From Cyclobacteriaceae bacterium (GTDB lineage Bacteria > Bacteroidota > Bacteroidia > Cytophagales > Cyclobacteriaceae), in contig JABFRS010000001.1 in assembly GCA_013141055.1 (NCBI GenBank), forward strand, positions 806,001-870,000: a stretch of DNA of 64,000 nt. Direction: 5' to 3'. This document shows, one piece after another, positions 1 to 8,380 of the stretch. Numbering within the stretch: position 1 is the stretch's first letter; every line of letters begins with the position of its first letter. Position numbers and translations under genes: made by a program. The notes under the pieces were generated by a model. That model did not search any database, had not been told where the DNA came from, and saw only the letters and a list, made by a program, of their open reading frames with translations.

Positions 1-1
1 T

Positions 2-1264
2 ACAAGGGCCCTGAAAGCAGAAGGCTATACACAGCCCACTCCAATTCAAGAACAAGCCATTCCAGTATTGTTAGAACGCAAAGACCTATTAGGTTGTGCG
101 CAAACAGGAACTGGAAAAACATTAGCATTTGCTGCACCGATTCTACAACTACTCCACCAGGATGAGTTGTTTGTGAAAGGTCCTGCCGGAATTAAAACTC
201 TTATTCTTACTCCTACCCGCGAGCTTGCCATTCAGATCGGCGATAGCTTCGCTACGTATGGAAAGTTTCTAAAATTGAAACATGCTGTCATCTTTGGTGG
301 TGTGTCACAAAAACCTCAGACCGATGCTTTACGCAACGGGGTGGATATACTGATTGCCACACCAGGCCGTTTGCTCGACCTGATGGATCAGCGCTTTGTC
401 CATCTGCAGAATCTCAAGATCTTCGTTCTTGATGAAGCAGATCGCATGCTGGACATGGGTTTTATCCATGATGTAAAGAAGATCATTGCAAAGCTGCCGG
501 TAAAAAGACAGACTTTATTTTTCTCAGCAACTATGCCGCCTGAGATCTCCAAGCTGGCGAATACAATTCTTACCAATCCGGTTCGTGTTGAAGTAACTCC
601 GGTTTCTTCTACAGCAAATACCATTCAGCAACAGCTTTACTATGTTGAAAAATCTGACAAGAGATCATTGCTTCTTCATCTTCTAAAAGACAAAAGCATT
701 GAGACTGCGTTGGTCTTCACGCGTACCAAGCATGGCGCAGACAAGGTTGTAAAAGATCTTAACCGCGCAGGCGTTACCGCTGAGGCGATTCACGGAAATA
801 AATCACAGAACGCTCGTCAAAGAGCCTTGAGTAACTTCAAAACCAAACAGACAAGGGTTCTTGTGGCAACGGATATCGCTGCGCGTGGTATTGATATCGA
901 TGCATTGTCGCACGTTATCAACTATGAGCTGCCGAATATTCCGGAAACATATGTTCACAGAATTGGTCGTACCGGCCGTGCCGGAGCCAGTGGCATAGCA
1001 TTCTCTTTCTGTGATTCAGAAGAGAAAGAATATCTCCGTGACATTCATAAGCTGATTGCAAAAACAATTCCTGTAATCACTGATCAGCCTTATCATTCAA
1101 CCAGTACAGTAAGCCTACCTCCACCAAAACAAGGCGGTGGTCAGCGTCAAAGTGCTTCCAGAAAATCAGGAGGAGGCGGTGGTCGCTCAAACTCATTCCG
1201 TAAATCATCTTCTGGTTCTGGCTCCGGCCGCAGCTGGTCAAAAGATAGAAGAGAAAGAAACTGA
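2..1264 (+). CDS. DEAD-box RNA helicase, RhlE-like (5' end outside window)
   Basis: ATP-dependent RNA helicase of the DEAD-box family, expected to remodel structured RNA in the cytoplasm (cold adaptation, ribosome assembly or RNA decay). The reading frame is open to the left edge and already shows the Q motif (GYTQPTPIQ), so the true start lies upstream; the TTG at 68 is internal. Visible in order: Walker [15 protein letters not shown], the DEAD box [11 protein letters not shown], the second RecA domain with ARGIDI and [10 protein letters not shown]. The C-terminal ~45 residues are a low-complexity Gly/Ser/Arg tail of the RNA-binding type common in Bacteroidota helicases. RhlE-like is the closest subgroup by motif wording; the subgroup is inferred, the family is certain. 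Confidence 0.96.
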   Translation, partial: TRALKAEGYTQPTPIQEQAIPVLLERKDLLGCAQTGTGKTLAFAAPILQLLHQDELFVKGPAGIKTLILTPTRELAIQIGDSFATYGKFLKLKHAVIFGGVSQKPQTDALRNGVDILIATPGRLLDLMDQRFVHLQNLKIFVLDEADRMLDMGFIHDVKKIIAKLPVKRQTLFFSATMPPEISKLANTILTNPVRVEVTPVSSTANTIQQQLYYVEKSDKRSLLLHLLKDKSIETALVFTRTKHGADKVVKDLNRAGVTAEAIHGNKSQNARQRALSNFKTKQTRVLVATDIAARGIDIDALSHVINYELPNIPETYVHRIGRTGRAGASGIAFSFCDSEEKEYLRDIHKLIAKTIPVITDQPYHSTSTVSLPPPKQGGGQRQSASRKSGGGGGRSNSFRKSSSGSGSGRSWSKDRRERN

Positions 1265-1282
1265 TTGTAGTTGAATTCATAT

Positions 1283-1316
1283 AAAAAAAAGACCGCTGCA
1301 AGGCGGTCTTTTTTTT
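1283..1316. terminator. Bidirectional rho-independent terminator
   Basis: A perfect 6-bp GACCGC/GCGGTC stem with a 6-nt loop, flanked by eight A on the left and eight T on the right. It lies between the convergent helicase and transglutaminase genes and can serve both. Confidence 0.88.
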
Positions 1317-1327
1317 GTCAACATTTA

Positions 1328-2278
1328 TTATTGCTGCATTTGCATCTCCTGATGCTTCCTGAATGAATTACTATACGAAGACGTCGTGGGAGTCGAATAG
1401 ACAATTTCATTTTCCTGGTTGCTTACAAGCCCGTCTTCATAAGAAACGGAAACCGCCACCTCCAGCGTATGATTTGATGAACCGCGATATGTGCCTTTCA
1501 CAGGTGAACAATCAGAGAAATTTTTACCAACTGCTAAGCGAACGTGAGTTTCATTCACCACGCAATTGTTGGTTGGATCCAGTCCTATCCATCCATAGAA
1601 TGGAATGTAAGCTTCCACCCAGGCATGCGTCGCTCCTTCCCCTCTCATTCCGCTTTTGTTAGGACAAATATATCCACTCACGTAACGTGAGGGTATGGAG
1701 ATCAGCCTAAGCATCACCAAAAGGATATGAGCAAAATCCTGACATACACCTGATTTTATTTCCCAGATCTCATCTACCGTTGTCTCTACAGTGGTAATTC
1801 CCTTTCTGTATAGGAATGTATCAAATACATACTGGCAGAAATTTTTCGCTGACTCCAGTGGTGTAAGATTTTTAGAACGCTCTGCTGAGATGATCTTTCC
1901 AAGTTCCTCAAATGAATGAAATCGTTCCTGCCTGAGAAAGTCAATGTATTCAAGATTGAGAGCCAGATTCCGAAGATCGTTCCATTGCTTTTCGGCAGGT
2001 TCAGTCTCTTCCGGCATGAATCTGTTTTTTGTAATGACGACAAGCTGGGAGTCAATCACTAATTCATTATGCGCCTGGGCATTGGTAAAGGTTCCTACCT
2101 TATTGCCATAGTAATCCACGTGAATATGGATCATAGGATTTGCAGACACGACGATAACATGTTGCAGAATTTCCTGAAAATCATCCTCCAACGGATATAG
2201 CATGATCTGATTTGCGCTATCGCGAACATAGCCTTCATACGAATATCTGGTAATGTGCCTGATCTTGAACTTTGACAT
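1328..2278 (-). CDS. Transglutaminase-like cysteine protease/peptidase family protein
   Basis: Bacterial transglutaminase-like protein of 316 residues with a beta-rich N-terminal domain (residues 1-80) followed by the papain-like core. The catalytic triad is visible: Cys179 in SGVCQDFAH, His218 in ATHAWVEAY and Asp234 in LDPTNN. It is the last gene of a leftward trio with alpha-E and circularly permuted ATP-grasp proteins. This trio is a known conserved neighbourhood, proposed from genome context to make and process a peptide-like amide-linked product; the substrate is not known. The cysteine protease or amidase role is family knowledge; the pathway is inference. The start ATG is preceded by 51 bp of non-coding sequence. 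Confidence 0.92.
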   Translation of the reverse strand: MSKFKIRHITRYSYEGYVRDSANQIMLYPLEDDFQEILQHVIVVSANPMIHIHVDYYGNKVGTFTNAQAHNELVIDSQLVVITKNRFMPEETEPAEKQWNDLRNLALNLEYIDFLRQERFHSFEELGKIISAERSKNLTPLESAKNFCQYVFDTFLYRKGITTVETTVDEIWEIKSGVCQDFAHILLVMLRLISIPSRYVSGYICPNKSGMRGEGATHAWVEAYIPFYGWIGLDPTNNCVVNETHVRLAVGKNFSDCSPVKGTYRGSSNHTLEVAVSVSYEDGLVSNQENEIVYSTPTTSSYSNSFRKHQEMQMQQ

Positions 2279-2329
2279 TATCGCTCTGATTACTAGCTAT
2301 GTATATATTAAGTTGTTACTGCTGGCCAA

Positions 2330-3265
2330 TTAACTGTTGGCAAAGTATGATTGATTCATTGCAATTCCAATTTCATAAAAGTCCTGGTTGATTTCCCGCA
2401 GATAATTATGAAGGCCCATTTTTGAAATGCTCTGAACGTTGGAATACTGGATCTTGCTTCTGACCCTTCCGATAATAAAATCAACCCGTGCATATCCCTC
2501 CATGTTTTGCTCATCTTTCAATCTTCCAAAATGGCGGTGAAGCTGATTTAAAGAATACAGTACTGATCTGGGAAAATCCACATTGAACAACACCTGATCG
2601 ACAACATTTCGGGCTTCGAAACCCGAACGGTATCTTTTCAGGTACAGGGCATAACCGGAAACTGACAACAACAAATATTTCCAGTAGGTTGTATCGGTCG
2701 ACTTTTCAAGATCATATGATACATCACTGAATCTCACATCCAGAATATCCGTTGACTGAATGGCGCGTTCAAGGAATTTTCCAATGTTCATAAAACTAAG
2801 TCCCTCCCCCCTGAACATGGTATTATCGGTAACTCCATAATACAACATACACTGTCTTACCAGTGAATCCAGCACTGTCATCGGATCCTCCACCAGCAAT
2901 GCGTGTTCCAGCTTCTCATCCCGGATGACATGATAAAATTCGTTCAGAGACTGCCATAATTCTTTGGTGATATTATCCTGAACGGATCTCGCATTTTCAC
3001 GCGCCTTGGTGATCATGTTCAGTACTGAGTTTGGATTATCCTTATCCACCACCATGTATTGCAGTACTTTTCTGCCGCTGTGCTCCATTTTGGAGATCTC
3101 TTCATCATCCAGATTACTGAATATTTTTAATACAGGATGCCAGCTAAACTCCTCACGATCCTCCTGAGAGGAATGATGATTGACTTTGAGCATACGAAGA
3201 ATACCATCAGCACGCTCCATGTACCGCGACATCCAATAGAGAGAATCTGCTACGCGGCTCAGCAT
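2330..3265 (-). CDS. Alpha-E domain protein (DUF403)
   Basis: All-helical alpha-E domain protein of 311 residues. The diagnostic N-terminus MLSRVADSLYWMSRYMERAD is intact, and the length matches the family. No enzymatic residues are known for this family; it always travels with circularly permuted ATP-grasp and transglutaminase-like proteins, as here, and probably forms part of the same complex. It sits between the two, 51 bp before the transglutaminase gene and 111 bp after the ATP-grasp gene, on the same strand, so co-transcription is likely. Function beyond the neighbourhood is unknown. Confidence 0.9.
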   Translation of the reverse strand: MLSRVADSLYWMSRYMERADGILRMLKVNHHSSQEDREEFSWHPVLKIFSNLDDEEISKMEHSGRKVLQYMVVDKDNPNSVLNMITKARENARSVQDNITKELWQSLNEFYHVIRDEKLEHALLVEDPMTVLDSLVRQCMLYYGVTDNTMFRGEGLSFMNIGKFLERAIQSTDILDVRFSDVSYDLEKSTDTTYWKYLLLSVSGYALYLKRYRSGFEARNVVDQVLFNVDFPRSVLYSLNQLHRHFGRLKDEQNMEGYARVDFIIGRVRSKIQYSNVQSISKMGLHNYLREINQDFYEIGIAMNQSYFANS

Positions 3266-3376
3266 GCTAGAGAACGAAAAATTAAGATTGAAGAACTAAT
3301 AATCCGGAGAGAAGGCATCATTTGATTGAAGGGTTTCTATACTCGTTTGTAATGAGTCTTTTGATTATTTGATTTA

Positions 3377-4822
3377 TTAAGCAAGCACCCAGGTATCTTT
3401 ACTGCCCCCGCCCTGAGATGAATTCACCACCAGTGAACCTTCGCGCAAAGCAACACGCGTGAGACCTCCCGGAACAATTTCAATTCCATTCGGCCCACAC
3501 AATGCAAATGGACGCAGATCAATTCTTCGGGGCTGCATCTTTCCATCAATATAACATGGTGCGGACGACAAGCTGATGACGGGCTGAGCAATAAACTGAC
3601 GGGGGTCTTTCAATATCTCTTTTTTATAGTCTTCTATCTCTTTTTCAGAAGCAACATGACCCATCAGCATTCCATAGCCACCGGATTCGTTGGTTTTCTT
3701 GATCACCATCTTGTTGATATTCTCCAGAACATGCTTTTGTTCATCGGGTTTGGAAAGATGAAGTGTGGGAACATTTTTAAGAATCGGCTCTTCATTGAGA
3801 TAATAGCGGATCATGTCAGGCACATAGACATAGATCGCCTTATCATCCGCTACACCGTTTCCGATAGCATTGATGATGGCTACATTCCCTTTGCGATAAG
3901 CAGATAAAAGCCCGGATACTCCAAGTGCGCTTTCAGGATTAAATACTAACGGATCGAGAAACTCATCATCCACTCTTCTGTAAATAACATCTACCTGCTG
4001 AAGTCCGCTGGTGGTCTTCATGTAAACTCTGTGATTTTCCACCACAAGATCGCGGCCCTCCACCAATTCGATACCCATCAGGCGCGCAAGAGTGGTGTGT
4101 TCAAAATATGCAGAGTTGAAAATCCCGGGCGTGAGCAACACTACATTGGGTGCAGTTGTTTTTCGGGGAGAAAATGAAACCAGATTCTTATAAAGGATAT
4201 TAGGATAGTCGGTGACAGGAAGTACTCGATTCTGAGGAATGAGATCCGGAAATATTCGTTTGGTGATCTCACGGTTCTCAATCATGTATGAAACACCGGA
4301 GGGAGTTCTGAGATTGTCTTCAAGAACATAAAAGGTTCCATCACCATCACGAATGAGATCAATGCCAGCGATCTGCACATAGATATCATAGGGAACATTA
4401 ACTCCCTGCATCTCGCGCAAAAAATGCGGACAGGAATACACCAGGTCGATGGGAACAATGCCATCTTTTAATATAAACTGCTGGTGGTACACATCTTTCA
4501 GGAACAGATTCAAAGCACGAAGCCGTTGCGTGATACCCTTTTCAATGAGCTGCCACTCCGATGCCATGATAATCCTTGGAATGATATCAAAAGGAAATAT
4601 CTTCTCAATTCCTTCACCGCTTGAGTAGACGGTAAATGTGATACCCTGGCTCATGAATAGTCGCTTCGCCAGTTCTTCTTTTTTATTGAGCTCTTCTGCG
4701 GAAATGTCCAGCAGAAAATCAAAAACTTTCTGATACTGAGGCCTTACACGGTCCGGAGCATGCATCTCATCCCACACCAGAGGGTTGTGAGGGTACTTTT
4801 TAAAGAGGTCGGCTGCTTCCAT
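3377..4822 (-). CDS. Circularly permuted type 2 ATP-grasp protein
   Basis: 481-residue protein of the circularly permuted ATP-grasp (DUF404/DUF407) family. Members are thought to form an amide or peptide bond using ATP, by analogy with other ATP-grasp ligases. Characteristic segments seen are the N-terminal WDEMHAPDRVRPQY, the YVLEDNLRTPSGVSYM segment in the first half, KTNESGGYGMLMG and the C-terminal LVVNSSQGGGSKDTWVL. It is the first gene of the leftward trio ATP-grasp, alpha-E, transglutaminase-like, so a promoter is expected just right of 4822. The substrates cannot be told from sequence. Confidence 0.93.
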   Translation of the reverse strand: MEAADLFKKYPHNPLVWDEMHAPDRVRPQYQKVFDFLLDISAEELNKKEELAKRLFMSQGITFTVYSSGEGIEKIFPFDIIPRIIMASEWQLIEKGITQRLRALNLFLKDVYHQQFILKDGIVPIDLVYSCPHFLREMQGVNVPYDIYVQIAGIDLIRDGDGTFYVLEDNLRTPSGVSYMIENREITKRIFPDLIPQNRVLPVTDYPNILYKNLVSFSPRKTTAPNVVLLTPGIFNSAYFEHTTLARLMGIELVEGRDLVVENHRVYMKTTSGLQQVDVIYRRVDDEFLDPLVFNPESALGVSGLLSAYRKGNVAIINAIGNGVADDKAIYVYVPDMIRYYLNEEPILKNVPTLHLSKPDEQKHVLENINKMVIKKTNESGGYGMLMGHVASEKEIEDYKKEILKDPRQFIAQPVISLSSAPCYIDGKMQPRRIDLRPFALCGPNGIEIVPGGLTRVALREGSLVVNSSQGGGSKDTWVLA

Positions 4823-5023
4823 GAATAGTAATATGCAGTAAAGTACTATCCTGAAGAGACATTTGCGATTTTCTCAGGGAAATATTTTATGCAAACGAGT
4901 GCTGTTTACCAAAGATTCGTTGCTTATTATTCGAAAACTCCCAATAAAATTCCCAAAATTATGAATTGATGATTTAGCTCTAAAATGTGAATTGACCAGT
5001 AACCTTAAATCAGAATCAGGATC

Positions 5024-5530
5024 ATGAAGCCAGTTTCCCTCGACGAAATTCATATCAGCAACACCCTTGAGCCAGGAGACCTTGGCTATATCATCCACCT
5101 CCATGGAAAAATCTATGGTAAGGAATATGGTTATGGACCCGGCTTTGAATCATATGTCGCCTCCAGCCTCCTGGAATTCTATAATAACTATCAACCCCAC
5201 AACAATCGTGTATGGATCTGCAAGCATGAGAAAACAATGATCGGGTGCCTGATCCTTATGAATCGTGGCGAAGCAGCGCAGCTTCGTTACTTTATTATTG
5301 AGCCCGCTTATCGCGGAATCGGACTTGGAAAAAAGCTGATGGAGCTGTTCATGAAATTCCTCAAAGAATGTAACTACAGATCCTCGTATCTCTTAACCAC
5401 CGGCGAATTAAAGGCCTCAGCTTATCTCTATAAATCAAGCGGCTTCACGCTGACAGAAGAGAAAGCTTCATTTGATAATTTTGGAAAGGATGTGGTGGAA
5501 CAACGTTATGATTTAAAGATCAATGATTAA
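5024..5530 (+). CDS. GNAT family N-acetyltransferase
   Basis: 168-residue GNAT acetyltransferase that would transfer an acetyl group from acetyl-CoA to an amine substrate. The acetyl-CoA pyrophosphate loop is visible as PAYRGIGLGKKLMELF (motif A), preceded by the beta-4 strand LRYFIIEP. The C-terminal YLYKSSGFTLTEEK is the usual closing strand segment. A short purine stretch (CAGGA) precedes the ATG. It is transcribed away from the ATP-grasp trio and stands alone. The substrate is not predictable. Confidence 0.9.
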   Translation: MKPVSLDEIHISNTLEPGDLGYIIHLHGKIYGKEYGYGPGFESYVASSLLEFYNNYQPHNNRVWICKHEKTMIGCLILMNRGEAAQLRYFIIEPAYRGIGLGKKLMELFMKFLKECNYRSSYLLTTGELKASAYLYKSSGFTLTEEKASFDNFGKDVVEQRYDLKIND

Positions 5531-5557
5531 ACAAATATTGAAATAGCGGGCATAAAA

Positions 5558-5583
5558 AAACCGACCCACCCCTGGATCGGTTT
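5558..5583 (+). terminator. Possible weak terminator after GNAT gene
   Basis: AAACCGA pairs with TCGGTTT across a 12-nt loop, 27 bp after the stop codon, but there is no T tract beyond TTT. It may be a weak or factor-assisted terminator. Confidence 0.35.
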
Positions 5584-5742
5584 CAACCTACCTAAACACC
5601 CTAAGCCCTGCTGGCTTATAAGGCAAATAGCTTGTTACAGCTGCAGTTTAGACAGAAGATTACCTCCAGGTCACACAAAATCCTTCACTATTTATTATTT
5701 GCATAAAGGGTCTATTTCGCATCCAAATGCACATATTTACCC

Positions 5743-5750
5743 TATCTTTC
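5743..5750 (+). promoter_or_regulatory. Possible -7 promoter element of the efflux operon
   Basis: TATCTTTC is one base from the Bacteroidota -7 consensus TAnnTTTG and lies 39 bp before the preferred start codon at 5790. No good -33 element was found. Confidence 0.3.
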
Positions 5751-5789
5751 GTCGTCATTGTCCTCAACCCTATGAATTCCCACTCTGAA

Positions 5790-7061
5790 ATGTCATTATT
5801 TCCATGGCATGTAAAGAAATTTCTAGCTGGCGCTATAGTGCTCCTGACGGCGAGTTCAGCCGGACTCTATGCACAGTCCTCCTACACATTACAAACAGCA
5901 GTGATCACTGCCAGAACCAACAGCCCATTATTAAAAGGTGAAGGCTATAATATTAACATTGCTCAAGGCAGTCTTACCACAGCAAAGCTCTTTACAAATC
6001 CTGCTATTAATAATCAAACCTTATTATTAGCAAACAGTAAATACTATGCCCCTGGAACAGATGCAGGAAGTGCTACCAATCGCCAGGTGTGGTGGCAGGT
6101 GACAAAACCATTTGTTCTTCCATCTCAAAGAAGAAACAGAATTGACATTGCTACGCAAAACGTTTCGCTTTATGAAAAGGGTTATTCCGAAACGCTTAGA
6201 AATTTTTCATCCGACGTCGCCAATCAATGGCTCAATGCCTGGGTAATAAAATCGCGTCTCGAACTTTTAGATCAGGCCTTCACCAACATTGATAGCCTTG
6301 TAAAGATCAACAGGGCTCGTCTCCGCAATCAGGTGATCACCCAGACCGACCTTATCCGCACTCAGTTATTACAGGATCAGTACACGCTTCAGATCCTGAA
6401 TGCACAGAAAGAATTCAAGAATGAAATCCAGCGTCTTAAATTCTTAATGGGTGTAAAAGACAGTGTGGACGTCGACGTTGATGCCAACATTGAGACAACC
6501 CTCATCACCGGAACAGTCGATACACTGTTGAACCAGGCCATGAGAGAACGCAGTGATGTTCAGCAAGCCATCCTCGCGGCCAACATTGCTGAGACCAATA
6601 TCAAATATCAGAAGTCGCTGGTCATGCCGCAACCTGAGCTTGGTGTAATCTGGAATCCACAGAACACTGTCCCTTATGTTGGCTTCTTTGGAACGATAAA
6701 AGTTCCGCTGTTCGACAGGAACCAGGGTGAGATCCAGAAATCCAAATTCATGCAGCTGCAGGCACAGGAAGGAATTCGCAGTGCACAGCTTCGCCTTAGC
6801 ACAGAAGTTCAGGCAGCGTATCAGTCGTACCAGATTGAGAAAGAGAATCTCAAAAAATATGAGACCATGATGACACAGTCTGATCAGGTGCTTGATAATG
6901 TGCGTTATTCTTATCTGAAGGGAGGAACTACCATCATTGACTTTCTCGACGCTCAAAGAAGCTGGTTTGATACCCGGCAATTATTTCTGAACGCCCGTCT
7001 CTCCTACTTCCAGAGTTATATCCAGCTGTTGTACGTAACCGGACTTATTAATCAATTATGA
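5790..7061 (+). CDS. TolC-family outer membrane efflux factor (CusC/CzcC-like)
   Basis: Outer membrane channel of a tripartite metal efflux pump, 423 residues. The start at 5790 gives a clean Sec signal peptide: KK at residues 9-10, a hydrophobic core, and cleavage after LYA at about residue 28. An in-frame ATG at 5727 would add 21 residues before this leader and is unlikely. The body shows the two helical TolC repeats, with typical segments NQWLNAWVIKSRLELL and SYLKGGTTIIDFLDAQRSW near the end. The adaptor gene overlaps its stop codon by 4 bp, so the two are translationally coupled. It heads the efflux operon that runs to 12181. Confidence 0.92.
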   Translation: MSLFPWHVKKFLAGAIVLLTASSAGLYAQSSYTLQTAVITARTNSPLLKGEGYNINIAQGSLTTAKLFTNPAINNQTLLLANSKYYAPGTDAGSATNRQVWWQVTKPFVLPSQRRNRIDIATQNVSLYEKGYSETLRNFSSDVANQWLNAWVIKSRLELLDQAFTNIDSLVKINRARLRNQVITQTDLIRTQLLQDQYTLQILNAQKEFKNEIQRLKFLMGVKDSVDVDVDANIETTLITGTVDTLLNQAMRERSDVQQAILAANIAETNIKYQKSLVMPQPELGVIWNPQNTVPYVGFFGTIKVPLFDRNQGEIQKSKFMQLQAQEGIRSAQLRLSTEVQAAYQSYQIEKENLKKYETMMTQSDQVLDNVRYSYLKGGTTIIDFLDAQRSWFDTRQLFLNARLSYFQSYIQLLYVTGLINQL

Positions 7062-8065
7062 TCATGCGCCAGACCGTTCTTCTGATCTTATTCGTATCGG
7101 TGTTGCTTTCCTGTAGCAAGGAAAATCATCAGGAACGTCATCTTAACTTTACCAAACCTAAGGTAGTCGACGATGTCATCACTTTTTCAGATGATACCAT
7201 TGCCTCCTATTTCACCTCGCAAGGAATTACGACCTCTGACCTTCAGACTGATTTTTCAGTTCCGGCGAGAGTTGTTGCTACCGTCATGACATCTTCAGAA
7301 AACCCATCGCTTAACCTTATCCTTTTTGACAATCCCGAACTCACTACCGACTACACTCAGCTGTTACAACATCTTGCAAACATAAAGCAGATTGAAGAGG
7401 TAATGATCAAGCAACGGTCCATCGAACTGGAGCGTGTCCTGGATCTTCAGAAACATGGTGCCGCTACCGGTCGTGATGTCCTTGAAGCACAAACAGCACT
7501 TTCACTCGAGAAGACCAATCTTATCAATGAAAAATCTTCGCTGATTGAAGAAGAATCCATTTTAAAGCTCAGCGGCTTCAGCACCGAAGATCTTCGCAAG
7601 GCAAAGCCCAACACCGTTTGGGTAATCTCGGAGATCGCCGACAATCAGATCAGTAAGGTAAAGCCTGGCGAAAGCTGCAAGGTGACATTCTCTTCCTATC
7701 CAAATGAAGTATTCAATGGCAAGATCGATGACATCGGCGATGTTGTTGACAACGTTACCCGCATGCTTAAACTTCGCATCGGCATTACCAATCCTGACCG
7801 GCGATTGAAAGCAGGAATGTTTGGCAATACTCGTTTCGGATTAAAAGAGGGAAATTTTCTAACGGTTCCATTAGAAGCAATCGTAACGGTTCAGGGAAAG
7901 AACTACGTCTTTGTTAAAACTTCATCACGGACATTCGAAAGAAGAAAGGTGACAACAGGTCAGCAGGCTGGACTCCGCATGATCGTATTTGATGGTATCG
8001 CTGAGCACGAAGAAGTAGTTGTAAAAGGCACCATGCAATTAAAAGGTCTTGCATTCGGATATTAA
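7058..8065 (+). CDS. RND efflux periplasmic adaptor lipoprotein (HlyD/CusB-like)
   Basis: Membrane fusion protein linking the inner membrane pump to the TolC channel, 335 residues. It begins with a lipoprotein signal (LLSCS, lipid-attached Cys19). The central part is a helical hairpin (LLQHLANIKQIEEV... QTALSLEKTNLINEKSSLIEE), followed by the beta-barrel segment with KPGESCKVTFSSYPNEVFNGKI and LKAGMFGNTRFG, typical of the HlyD_D23/CusB group. It is shorter than E. coli CusB. ATGA overlap with the upstream gene and an 11-bp gap to the DUF190 gene place it in the operon. Confidence 0.9.
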   Translation: MIMRQTVLLILFVSVLLSCSKENHQERHLNFTKPKVVDDVITFSDDTIASYFTSQGITTSDLQTDFSVPARVVATVMTSSENPSLNLILFDNPELTTDYTQLLQHLANIKQIEEVMIKQRSIELERVLDLQKHGAATGRDVLEAQTALSLEKTNLINEKSSLIEEESILKLSGFSTEDLRKAKPNTVWVISEIADNQISKVKPGESCKVTFSSYPNEVFNGKIDDIGDVVDNVTRMLKLRIGITNPDRRLKAGMFGNTRFGLKEGNFLTVPLEAIVTVQGKNYVFVKTSSRTFERRKVTTGQQAGLRMIVFDGIAEHEEVVVKGTMQLKGLAFGY

Positions 8066-8076
8066 ACCATAAGCGT

Positions 8077-8379
8077 ATGATACAGGCTCAGATTTTTTTC
8101 GACAGAGACAAGTTCAAGGACGACAAGCCCATGACCGATTACATTATGGAGTTCCTGGCAGAGAATGACATCATTGGCGCTACTGCTTTTCGTGGTGAGC
8201 TTGGATTTGGCGAGAATCAAAAGATCAATCGCCCTGGAAGACTTTTCTCCTTTGATGAACCTCCAATGGTGGTAACGTTCATCGATGAAGATGACAAAGT
8301 CAGGAAAGTGCTTACTGCCTACAGAAAAAAAGTTAAGAGTGGATTTATTGTTCTTACCCACGTAGAGATCTGGAAATAA
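8077..8379 (+). CDS. DUF190 family PII-like protein
   Basis: 100-residue protein matching the DUF190 family, which has the PII/CutA ferredoxin-like fold. Diagnostic wording: IIGATAFRGELGFG after the first helix, PMVVTFID for the middle strand and the terminal IVLTHVEIWK. The family is predicted to act as a small trimeric sensor or regulator. Its location between the adaptor and the RND pump, with a 1-bp gap to the pump start, suggests that it binds a metal or nucleotide and modulates the efflux complex; that is inference. Confidence 0.85.
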   Translation: MIQAQIFFDRDKFKDDKPMTDYIMEFLAENDIIGATAFRGELGFGENQKINRPGRLFSFDEPPMVVTFIDEDDKVRKVLTAYRKKVKSGFIVLTHVEIWK

Positions 8380-8380
8380 G

